Positions 17,956 to 25,587 of a stretch of DNA of 38,319 nucleotides are shown piece after piece. Each line of letters begins with the position of its first letter. The first letter of the stretch is position 1. The stretch is from an uncultured Spartobacteria bacterium (GTDB lineage Bacteria > Verrucomicrobiota > Verrucomicrobiia > Chthoniobacterales > UBA6821). The stretch is taken from assembly GCA_903868795.1 (NCBI GenBank), contig CAIPWR010000068.1:1-38319 (forward strand), in the 5' to 3' direction. Made by a program: the position numbers and the translations under genes. Below the pieces are notes generated by a model. The model was not told the DNA's origin, did not search any database, and worked only from the letters and a program-made list of their open reading frames with translations.

Positions 17956-19016
17956 TCCCAGCCAAGAAAGTCCGTGTTCTCGTGGTCGATGATTCTGCGC
18001 TGGCCCGTCGCGCGATCACTGATGCGCTCAAGCGCGATTCCGAGATCGAGGTTGTCGGAGGAGCCGTTGATCCCTACCAGGCCCGTGAGATGATCTTGGA
18101 GTTGGAGCCTGATGTGATCACGCTCGATCTCGAGATGCCGCGGATGGATGGACTCACGTTCCTGAAGATCCTTCAACAGCATCATCCACTGCCCGTTGTT
18201 GTTGTCAGCTCGCTCACGCAAGCCGGCTCCGCCAAGGCGATGGAGGCTCTGAATGCCGGAGCGATCGATGTTCTTGGGAAGCCCGATGGGAGCAGGAATC
18301 TGAACGAGATGGGCCACGTGCTTGCCTATCATGTGAAAGCAGCCGCTCGATCCAAAAAAAGGGTGAGGACGAAAAATCAGGAACCCGCACCTGCCGCGGT
18401 CACGACGCCAGCAATTCCCGTCGGGAAATACTCTCCACGCAGGATCATTGTCATCGGCTCCTCGACTGGCGGAGTGGAGGCCCTGAGGTATGTGCTTCCC
18501 CGCCTCCCTGCCGGACTTCCACCCATCGTCGTGGTTCAGCATATCCCGGCGAATTTCTCCAGAATCATGGCGCATCATCTCGATCAGCTCTGTCCCTATG
18601 AAGTCAGGGAGGCAGTCGATGGGGATGAACTACGTTCAGGTCTCTGTCTGGTGGCCCCCGGGGATTTTCATGTCACTCTCGTGCCTCATGGAATGGGATA
18701 TAAGGTGAGGCTCATGCAGTCGCCTCCGGTTCATCATTGCCGTCCTGCGGTCGATATTCTCTTCCGGTCAGCCGCCCAACATGCGGGTTCCCACGCCGTG
18801 GCAGCGCTGCTCACTGGCATGGGCGTGGATGGGGCCGCGGGAATGAAAGCACTTCAAACTGCGGGGGCCGAGACTCTGGCCGAGTCTGAGGAGAGCTGCA
18901 TCGTCTTTGGCATGCCTCAGGCCGCCATCAAGCTGGGTGCGGCGAACCAGATTGTTCCTCTCCCCCAGATGGCCTCATCCATTTTGGCGGCACTCGACAA
19001 AAATTCCAAAAAATAG
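17952..19016 (+). CDS. cheB: Chemotaxis methylesterase/response regulator CheB
   Basis: 354 residues: receiver domain (~5-125) with phospho-acceptor Asp59 in VITLDLEMPRMDG, a charged linker (~130-160), and the C-terminal methylesterase/deamidase domain with the catalytic Ser loop IGSSTGGVEALRYVLP, the His in VVQHIPANFS and the Asp in LTGMGVDGAAGM. It removes receptor methyl groups when phosphorylated by CheA. It overlaps cheR by four bases. All key residues are present. Confidence 0.95.
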   Translation: MIPAKKVRVLVVDDSALARRAITDALKRDSEIEVVGGAVDPYQAREMILELEPDVITLDLEMPRMDGLTFLKILQQHHPLPVVVVSSLTQAGSAKAMEALNAGAIDVLGKPDGSRNLNEMGHVLAYHVKAAARSKKRVRTKNQEPAPAAVTTPAIPVGKYSPRRIIVIGSSTGGVEALRYVLPRLPAGLPPIVVVQHIPANFSRIMAHHLDQLCPYEVREAVDGDELRSGLCLVAPGDFHVTLVPHGMGYKVRLMQSPPVHHCRPAVDILFRSAAQHAGSHAVAALLTGMGVDGAAGMKALQTAGAETLAESEESCIVFGMPQAAIKLGAANQIVPLPQMASSILAALDKNSKK

Positions 19017-19062
19017 CCCTAAGAATAGCCCTCTCAGTAACCCTTCTCCAACGCTTCATCAC

Positions 19063-19554
19063 ATGACGAGTTCCATCATCGTTACAGACGATCTCTCCGT
19101 GACATCGGGTCGCGCCCTTCGGGAAGTCTTTTCCAAGCAGCTCAAGCTTCAGATCCTTGAATCGCCAGACGAAGGCTCGCTATCTACTTTCGAGGGAAAG
19201 CTTCTGCACTCAGCCGTCTCCATTAATGGTGAGAAGATCTCGGGAACTGTGTTACTTCAACTTCCCGAAGCGCTTGCTCATCAAATCACCGAAATCATGC
19301 TGGGATCCGCAGGCGATGCTGAGGAGATTCGTGATGTGACTGGGGAAATCTGCAATATGATTGCCGGCAGGGTGAAAGCCGAACTTCATGCCTCGGGGTA
19401 TCCCGCAACACTCGGCACCCCGACTGTCTCCGTAGGTCAGCGTATCGCGCTCCAACAACGTGGTGAGGCGCGTCTCTCTTCCACCGATTGGTTGGTCGAA
19501 GGACATGATACCGGTACGTTAAATCTCCAAGTCCAAATCCGTATTATCGCATGA
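19063..19554 (+). CDS. cheX: CheX-like chemotaxis phosphatase
   Basis: 163 residues from ATG 19063. The frame is open further upstream to 18907, but that part is a shadow of the cheB end. The helix DVTGEICNMIAGRVKAEL (~92-109) carries the ExxN catalytic pair of the CheC/CheX/FliY family. A single such motif and the single-domain size fit CheX better than CheC. Members dephosphorylate CheY-P. It is coupled to the next gene by an ATGA overlap (19551), consistent with acting on that receiver. There is no CheZ or CheD in the window. Confidence 0.8.
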   Translation: MTSSIIVTDDLSVTSGRALREVFSKQLKLQILESPDEGSLSTFEGKLLHSAVSINGEKISGTVLLQLPEALAHQITEIMLGSAGDAEEIRDVTGEICNMIAGRVKAELHASGYPATLGTPTVSVGQRIALQQRGEARLSSTDWLVEGHDTGTLNLQVQIRIIA

Positions 19555-19946
19555 AACCCAAGATCCTGAGCGTTGACGATAGCAAGACCATCCGGATGCT
19601 TCTGAAGCGTCTCTTCACCCCGTTTGTCTGTGAACTCTTCGAGGCGGGCGATGGACAGGAGGGATTGGAAGTGGCTCTCCGTGAGAAGCCGAATCTGATC
19701 ATCCTCGATTATAATATGCCGGTGATGGATGGGGTCACCATGCTACGACACATGAGAGAGAATCCCGAATTCAAGAGGACGCCCGTGGTCATGCTGACCG
19801 CCGAGGCGAGTCCGGAGATCATCGGGACGGTTGCGCGGTTGGGAGTTAGGGACTATGTCACCAAGCCATTTGATGGTGAACAGCTCCTTGAGAAGGCTGC
19901 CCGGGTTATTACTCTGGAGCGTCGTCCAGTGACTCCCGAGGCTTGA
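19551..19946 (+). CDS. cheY: Single-domain response regulator, CheY-like
   Basis: 131 residues, a receiver domain only. Acidic pair in SVDDSKTIRM, phospho-acceptor Asp53 in IILDYNMPVMDG, Thr in MLTAEAS and Lys in DYVTKPFDG are all in place. The start overlaps the cheX stop (ATGA). With no flagellar motor genes nearby, it may act as a phosphate sink or signal to another partner rather than FliM (inference). Confidence 0.93.
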   Translation: MKPKILSVDDSKTIRMLLKRLFTPFVCELFEAGDGQEGLEVALREKPNLIILDYNMPVMDGVTMLRHMRENPEFKRTPVVMLTAEASPEIIGTVARLGVRDYVTKPFDGEQLLEKAARVITLERRPVTPEA

Positions 19947-19985
19947 TCTCCGATCACTTACCCGTCAAATAAGGACACCGTCACC

Positions 19986-21170
19986 ATGAGCGATAACGTT
20001 AGCATCACCGCAAACAATGAGGCCTCTGTGAAACCCGAGGAGGTTTCCGAGTCCCTCAAGAGTGCCGAGGTTCTTGTCGTGGACGATAGCCGCATGATGA
20101 GGGCTGGGCTCACCCGCTCGCTGAAGCAGTTGGGATTTACGAATATTTCGGAGGCTGTTGATGGAAGGGATGCCCTTGTCAAACTGGAGGAGAAATCCTT
20201 CGACCTGATGCTCCTTGATATGGAAATGCCTGAGATGAACGGCATGGAGGTGCTTGCGGCCATGAATCTCAATCCCAAGCTCGGTGGTGTTCCTGTCATC
20301 GTGATCTCCGGAAGCGATGAAATCGAAAAGGCGGTGCAATGTATCGAAGCCGGAGCCGAGGATTACCTCACCAAGCCTCCTCACCAGACCCTACTTCGCG
20401 CACGCGTCACCACTTCCCTTGAAAAAAAGCGCCTCCGTGATCTCGACAAGCTCCGTTTTGCTCAGCTTCAGGCCGAGAAAGAACTCGTCGAAATCGAGAA
20501 GGAGAAGTCGGAGAGACTACTGCTCAACATTCTGCCGGGAGCGATTGCCGGGCGTCTCAAGGGAGGAGAGAAGAATATTGCGAATGGTCACACTACGGTA
20601 TCGGTCATGTTTGCCGATCTTTGCGGGTTTACCGCTCTCTCCCGCAAGACGAATCCTGCGGATCTCGTCACCATGCTCAATGGAATCTTCACGGCTTTTG
20701 ACATCATTGTGGAAAAGCATGGAGTCGAGAAAATCAAGACGATCGGTGACTGCTACATGATGGTAGGTGGTTTGCCGACACACCGCGATGACCATGCCCA
20801 GGTGGTGGCAGCAGCCGCGCTTGAGATGGTGGAGGCCTTGGACAACCTCAACCGCCAGAATGGTACGGAACTTAAGATGCGCATCGGTATCCACACGGGG
20901 CCTGTGGTTGCCGGAGTCATCGGGAAGATCAAGTTCACCTATGACCTCTGGGGAGACACAGTCAATGTGGCCAGCCGAATGGAATCCTCGGGAATGCCTG
21001 GAATGGTTCATCTCTCAGAACAAACCGAGCAGGAATTACGCGGACACTTCCTGCTAGAGGAGCGTGGTTTTGTGGAGTGCAAGGGGCTTGGCCAAGTGAA
21101 GACCTTTTTCTTGAAGGGACACACAGAGGGGCATTTAGGAGGGACTTCGAACCCCGCCCTTTCTGTCTGA
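19986..21170 (+). CDS. Response regulator fused to class III adenylate cyclase
   Basis: 394 residues. Receiver domain (~25-145) with phospho-acceptor Asp78 in LLDMEMPEMNG, a helical signalling linker (~145-185, SLEKKRLRDLDKLRF), then a class III cyclase catalytic domain (~190-375). Catalytic residues are intact: metal Asp211 (FADLCGF) and Asp255 (IGDCYM), purine-specifying Lys251 and Asp320 (EKIKTIGD; YDLWGD), and transition-state Asn327/Arg331 (VNVASRME). The Lys/Asp pair predicts ATP as substrate, hence cAMP. The protein would turn CheA phosphorylation into a cyclic nucleotide signal. It lies 39 bp after cheY. Confidence 0.92.
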   Translation: MSDNVSITANNEASVKPEEVSESLKSAEVLVVDDSRMMRAGLTRSLKQLGFTNISEAVDGRDALVKLEEKSFDLMLLDMEMPEMNGMEVLAAMNLNPKLGGVPVIVISGSDEIEKAVQCIEAGAEDYLTKPPHQTLLRARVTTSLEKKRLRDLDKLRFAQLQAEKELVEIEKEKSERLLLNILPGAIAGRLKGGEKNIANGHTTVSVMFADLCGFTALSRKTNPADLVTMLNGIFTAFDIIVEKHGVEKIKTIGDCYMMVGGLPTHRDDHAQVVAAAALEMVEALDNLNRQNGTELKMRIGIHTGPVVAGVIGKIKFTYDLWGDTVNVASRMESSGMPGMVHLSEQTEQELRGHFLLEERGFVECKGLGQVKTFFLKGHTEGHLGGTSNPALSV

Positions 21171-21221
21171 TTGTTTCTTCGTACCTCTTCCAGGTTTTCT
21201 CTCCACTCAAAACTTCTTCCC

Positions 21222-22100
21222 ATGTCGAGCGATCAACAGAAAAACGCTTCTTCCGGAGTGATCATTCGTTTCTGGGGGGTGAGGGGATCGATCCCGACAC
21301 CTGGACCGTCGACAGTACGGTATGGAGGCAACACCACGTGTGTGGAGTTCCGTATTAACGGAGAGATTATCGTGATTGATGCCGGTTCTGGCATTCGCTC
21401 CCTTGGTGGAGCTCTCCTGAAGGAGTCTGCAGGAAAACCGATCCAACTGACCTTGCTCAACACCCACACTCACTGGGATCACATCCAGGGTTTTCCATTC
21501 TTTGCCCCTGCCTTTATCAAGGGAAACCAGATCCGCGTGATCGGTCGGAACTCCCAACCCGATGGACTCAAGGGGGTCTTTGAGAAGCAGATGGATGGCA
21601 CCCGCTGTTTTCCTGTCCCATTTGCTGTCTTGGGGGCAGAAATCGACTTCCAACATATCGAGAATGAAGCAGACCATCACTTCCAAATCGGCTCTGTGAA
21701 GGTTGAGGCATGTCCCACAAGTCATCCCGGGGGGTGTCTAGCTTATGCCTTTGAGACCGATCACGGCAGGGTGGTCTTTCTTTCCGACCATGAGACCGGT
21801 GGGGCGGATGAACCGAGAATTCTGGAGTTTATCAAGGATGCCAGATTGCTGATCGCCGACGCCCAATATGATTCCTCGGAAATCACCTCCCGTAGGGGGT
21901 GGGGGCATGGAAGTGTGGATGAAGTCGTTGATCTGGCCATCAAGGCCAAGGCTCAGGAACTCTACCTTTTTCATCATGATCCTACCCACGATGACGAGAG
22001 GCTTGATGACCTGTTGGCTCATGCCAGAGCCATTGCTAGCGATGCAGGTGCGGAGATGGTTATCAAAAGTGCCGTCGAGGGGATGGATATCCATCTCTAA
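21222..22100 (+). CDS. Metallo-beta-lactamase-fold hydrolase, possible phosphodiesterase
   Basis: 292 residues from ATG 21222 (a TTG at 21171 would add 17 non-conserved residues). The N-terminus FWGVRGSIPTPGP...YGGNTTCVEF and the metal site HTHWDH (His82, His84, Asp86, His87), followed by FLSDHETGG and a late FHHDP, mark the MBL-fold subgroup related to RNase Z and class II cyclic phosphodiesterases (COG1235-like). Lying between a cyclase and a cyclic-nucleotide-binding exporter, it could hydrolyse the cyclic nucleotide (inference). No family marker decides the substrate. Confidence 0.85.
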   Translation: MSSDQQKNASSGVIIRFWGVRGSIPTPGPSTVRYGGNTTCVEFRINGEIIVIDAGSGIRSLGGALLKESAGKPIQLTLLNTHTHWDHIQGFPFFAPAFIKGNQIRVIGRNSQPDGLKGVFEKQMDGTRCFPVPFAVLGAEIDFQHIENEADHHFQIGSVKVEACPTSHPGGCLAYAFETDHGRVVFLSDHETGGADEPRILEFIKDARLLIADAQYDSSEITSRRGWGHGSVDEVVDLAIKAKAQELYLFHHDPTHDDERLDDLLAHARAIASDAGAEMVIKSAVEGMDIHL

Positions 22101-22124
22101 ACACGATTTTTCATCTTCAATCTG

Positions 22125-22150
22125 TCTCTGTGACGATTTTGTCACAGAGA
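22125..22150. promoter_or_regulatory. 26-bp perfect dyad, CRP-like half sites
   Basis: TCTCTGTGAC, six bases (GATTTT), then GTCACAGAGA: a 10-bp perfect inverted repeat, 41 bp upstream of the ABC transporter start. It contains TGTGA-N8-TCACA, two bases wider than the classical CRP site. No T-run follows on either strand, so an operator is more likely than a terminator, although an mRNA hairpin is possible. Confidence 0.5.
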
Positions 22151-22191
22151 GGAGTGTGGATTGTTGCTCCTAACCGGCTAGATTCCCAACG

Positions 22192-24363
22192 ATGTTTGCT
22201 CAGTCTTTTTCAGACTCTCTTTTTCTGCTCGGAAGTTACAATCAACTTCTCAAGAAGTACCGCAGGGAGTACGCGATTGTTGTTCTGGGAATTGTCACCC
22301 AAGTTGCCTTCTTTATCCTCTATCCGCTGGTCTTCAAATACATCTTCGACAAAGTCATTCCCTACAAGGATTTCACACTTTTGGCCGAGGTCGTGATTGA
22401 AGTGATCGTCCTGATGGTTATTTGTGCCGGAGGGGCGTATCTGCAGACGAAATACATGGCTAAGGTGGGTGGGCGAGTGCTGGCCGAACTTCGGCTTGGC
22501 ATGGTCAAAAAATTAGGTTCTCTCCCTTCCGGTTTTTATGCCTCCGTCGATACGATCGATCTGCTGTCTCGTTTCTCCAGTGATATGGATCGCCTTGAGA
22601 ACTCGATGACCCGCGCGCTTCCCTCGATGGTAGAGACCTTCCTCATCATGCTTGGTTGCTTGATCACGATTGCCACCATCGATTGGCATCTGGCCATTGC
22701 TGCGGCCATTCTTCTGCCGATCGGTTTTTTGGGGAATGCGGTGATGGGTCCTAAGGAGGACCAACTGAACAGCCAGAGTCGTCAGTTGAAGAACATGATG
22801 CTCTCCTCCGTGGAAGACTTCATTAATTCCTGGTTGCTGATCCGGGCCTTCAACGACAAGAGGCATATCAAGGGGAGATTTGATTCCACCAATAGCTCTT
22901 ACACCGAGCGGTCCTCCGACTACTCCTACTACATCAATATCTCCCCGGTCTTTTCCGAATACGGGGTCAGCGTTAGCCTCGCCATCATCGTGGTTCTGGG
23001 CGCGATCTTTGCGATCAAGGGGCAGTTGACCGTCGGAGCCTTTATCGGATGCTTCGCCCTTCTGCGAAAGGTGGCTGACGGCTCTGCAAAGACCGCCAAG
23101 TCCTACTCGGGTTTCATCAATGCCATCAGGCCGTTCCGAAGAATTCAAAAGCTCCTTTCCGAGGAGGCAATGTCCCAGGAGAAACACGATGCAGTAGAGT
23201 TGCCGCCCTTGAGTCACGAAATCAAGTTCGAGGAAGTCAGCTTCGGCTATGTTCCTGCGAAGCTGATCCTGGACAAAATAAATCTCTCTATCAAGGCAGG
23301 CACCTCCGTGGCCCTGGTTGGATCGAGCGGTTCCGGTAAAAGCACCACAACCAAACTGGCGATGCGAATTCTTGAACCCCAGTCGGGTTCAATAACATTC
23401 GATGGGGTAAGACTGACTGACAGCACGATCGATTCTTTACGTCGTCAGTGCAGTGCCGTTCTTCAGGAGAGTCATCTTTTTCGGGGAACAATTGCCGAGA
23501 ATATCAGATTTGGAAAACACAATGCCTCCATGGAGGAAGTGATCGAAGCTGCAAAGAAAGCTCAAATTCACGAACTTGTTCAGCAACTCCCCGAAGGCTA
23601 CGAAACGATCGTGGATGAGCGGGGAAGCTCATTGTCAGGTGGTCAGAGGCAGCGCATCGCCATTGCCCGTGCCTTCATTCAGAACCCTTCCATTCTCTTC
23701 CTTGACGAGCCGACATCCATGCTGGATCCAATCACGGAGTCTTCGGTGAACGAGGCCTTTATGGAACTCTCCAAGGGGCGCACCGTCATCATGGTGACCC
23801 ATCGTCTCGCCTCCGCTCGTCATTTTGATAAGATTATCGTGATCGACCAAGGGAAGGTTGCTGAAGAAGGGAGTCATGAAGAACTCATGGCACTTGGAGG
23901 GAAATATCGTGCTCTTTGGGACAAGCAGCACGGGTTCAGCATCAGTCCCGAGGGGTACATCAAGGTGACTCCGGAACGCCTCCGCTCCATACCGATCTTC
24001 TCGTCGCTTGATCAAACGGCACTGGAAGGTCTTGCGCGCGAGTTCTCGACAGAGACTTTTGAACCGGGAGTGACCGTGATTCAAGAGGGAGCCAAGGGAG
24101 ACAAGTTCTACATTGCGGTCCGAGGCAGTCTTCAGGTCCTGAAAAAAGGCCCGGATGGCGTGGATAAGCCAATCGTTGTCCTAAGTGATGGAGATCATTT
24201 CGGTGAAATCGCCCTCCTCAAGTCGGTCCCACGTACCGCCTCTCTCAAGACCCTGGCACACACCAGTTGCCTGAGTCTAAGCCACGAGCGCTTCAGCAGA
24301 CTTGTGGAGTCTCAGCCCGCACTCCTGAAGGCACTTGAAGAAAGTATGGCTGCAAGGAAGTAG
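22192..24363 (+). CDS. ABC exporter half-transporter with C-terminal cyclic-nucleotide-binding domain
   Basis: 723 residues. Type I exporter membrane domain (~20-330), nucleotide-binding domain (~345-580) with Walker A GSSGSGKST (377-385), signature LSGGQRQR (~481), Walker B ILFLDEPTS (~502) and switch VTHRLAS (~536), then a CAP-like cyclic-nucleotide-binding domain (~599-723) with phosphate-binding cassette FGEIALLKSVPRTAS. ATPase residues look intact. It probably works as a homodimer exporting an unknown substrate, with the extra domain gating transport by a cyclic nucleotide such as that from the upstream cyclase (inference). No peptidase domain is seen. Confidence 0.92.
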   Translation: MFAQSFSDSLFLLGSYNQLLKKYRREYAIVVLGIVTQVAFFILYPLVFKYIFDKVIPYKDFTLLAEVVIEVIVLMVICAGGAYLQTKYMAKVGGRVLAELRLGMVKKLGSLPSGFYASVDTIDLLSRFSSDMDRLENSMTRALPSMVETFLIMLGCLITIATIDWHLAIAAAILLPIGFLGNAVMGPKEDQLNSQSRQLKNMMLSSVEDFINSWLLIRAFNDKRHIKGRFDSTNSSYTERSSDYSYYINISPVFSEYGVSVSLAIIVVLGAIFAIKGQLTVGAFIGCFALLRKVADGSAKTAKSYSGFINAIRPFRRIQKLLSEEAMSQEKHDAVELPPLSHEIKFEEVSFGYVPAKLILDKINLSIKAGTSVALVGSSGSGKSTTTKLAMRILEPQSGSITFDGVRLTDSTIDSLRRQCSAVLQESHLFRGTIAENIRFGKHNASMEEVIEAAKKAQIHELVQQLPEGYETIVDERGSSLSGGQRQRIAIARAFIQNPSILFLDEPTSMLDPITESSVNEAFMELSKGRTVIMVTHRLASARHFDKIIVIDQGKVAEEGSHEELMALGGKYRALWDKQHGFSISPEGYIKVTPERLRSIPIFSSLDQTALEGLAREFSTETFEPGVTVIQEGAKGDKFYIAVRGSLQVLKKGPDGVDKPIVVLSDGDHFGEIALLKSVPRTASLKTLAHTSCLSLSHERFSRLVESQPALLKALEESMAARK

Positions 24364-24411
24364 AGAAGTTGTATCTCTTAAACATTCCGGTAGTTATTTA
24401 GGGAATCATCC

Positions 24412-25587
24412 ATGACTCCTGCATCCATTCTCGTAGTCGACGATAGTGCGACCATGAGGCGAGTTCTGATCCAGTCGCTTGAAAAGATCGGCTTTCCGAC
24501 AATTATTCCGGCCTCAAGCGGAGAGGAGGCTTTGGAAATTCTCTCCAAGAATCCTATCGACCTTGTTGTTCTCGATATCGAGATGCCTGGAATGAATGGA
24601 CTTGCAGTCCTATGGATGATGAAGCGGGATCCTCTCTTGAAAGAAATCCCGGTGATTGTCATTTCCGGAGCCGAGGAGCTGGATACCGCGGCAACCTGCA
24701 TCGAGGCGGGGGCGGAAGACTACCTTCATAAGCCCTACAATCCCACGATCCTGAGGGCTCGGGTCGAATCCTCACTGGAGAAGAAGCGCCTGCGTGATCT
24801 TGATAGGCTCAGGGTACTCGAAATTCAGCGTGAAAAAGACCTTCTTGAGAAAACACAAAAGCGTCTTGCGAAGGAACTCGAAGATGCCGCCCAGTATGTT
24901 CGCAGCATTCTGCCCAATCCTGTATCAACTCTCTCTCACACCATTGACTGGCACTACGAGCCAACCGGAGAACTAGCAGGGGATTCTTTTGGTTATCACC
25001 ACATTGATGACGACCATCTTGCTATCTACCTTCTTGATGTCTGTGGTCACGGTGTGGGTGCTGCGCTTCTATCCGTCAGCGCCATCAATGCCATCAGAAC
25101 CTCTGGAATCAATGGTGTTGATTTCCTTGAGCCCTCGGCAGTTCTGGAGGGTTTGAACGAGGCGTTTCCGATGGATCGCAACAACGACATGTATTTCACC
25201 ATTTGGTATGGCGTTTATCATGTTCCCACCCGCACTCTTCGCCATGCGAGTGCCGGCCATCCTCCAGCATTGCTTCTACATCCCGAAGGCGGGATTCAGG
25301 AAGTAAACGAACCGGGAATGATCACTGGTCTCATGCCGGGAACGAGATACAAGTCATCGTCTTTGGAGATTCCCTCCGGTAGCAAACTCCTCGTGATCTG
25401 TGATGGTACCTATGAAGTGAAAAAAGACGATGATGCATGGTTAGAGTTTTCGGAATTTAAGGAGTTCATGGAAAAGCACGGGCGAAAGGAGGATGCCTTT
25501 CAGCAGCTCTTGGGGTGGGTTCGCTCCATGAACGGTCCCGGTCCACTGTCCGATGATTTCTCAATCATCAGGATTCACTTTATCTGA
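24412..25587 (+). CDS. Response regulator fused to PP2C/SpoIIE phosphatase (RsbU-type)
   Basis: 391 residues. Receiver (~5-120) with phospho-acceptor Asp55 in VVLDIEMPGMNG, a helical linker (~120-170) nearly matching that of the cyclase fusion (SLEKKRLRDLDRLR), then a SpoIIE-like PP2C domain (~175-391) with QYVRSILP, the metal-binding GELAGDSFGY and YLLDVCGHGVGAALLS, and the terminal SDDFSIIRI. Such proteins dephosphorylate anti-anti-sigma factors in partner-switch pathways; no such partner is in the window. It is the last gene of the cluster, and its stop overlaps the convergent GH3 gene by 13 bp. Confidence 0.92.
   Translation: MTPASILVVDDSATMRRVLIQSLEKIGFPTIIPASSGEEALEILSKNPIDLVVLDIEMPGMNGLAVLWMMKRDPLLKEIPVIVISGAEELDTAATCIEAGAEDYLHKPYNPTILRARVESSLEKKRLRDLDRLRVLEIQREKDLLEKTQKRLAKELEDAAQYVRSILPNPVSTLSHTIDWHYEPTGELAGDSFGYHHIDDDHLAIYLLDVCGHGVGAALLSVSAINAIRTSGINGVDFLEPSAVLEGLNEAFPMDRNNDMYFTIWYGVYHVPTRTLRHASAGHPPALLLHPEGGIQEVNEPGMITGLMPGTRYKSSSLEIPSGSKLLVICDGTYEVKKDDDAWLEFSEFKEFMEKHGRKEDAFQQLLGWVRSMNGPGPLSDDFSIIRIHFI

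Noticed and set aside
18907-19062. N-terminal extension of the CheX-like protein
   Set aside because: This part overlaps the end of cheB in another frame and gives Pro/Ser/Arg-rich sequence; ATG 19063 starts the domain.
11156-21170. A canonical Pycsar anti-phage operon
   Set aside because: The cyclase is 9 kb away, fused to a receiver and carries ATP-type Lys/Asp specificity residues, not the PycC arrangement; only the effector-like membrane protein resembles Pycsar.
22125-22150. Rho-independent terminator after the MBL gene
   Set aside because: The stem is perfect but no T-run follows on either strand; listed instead as a regulatory dyad.
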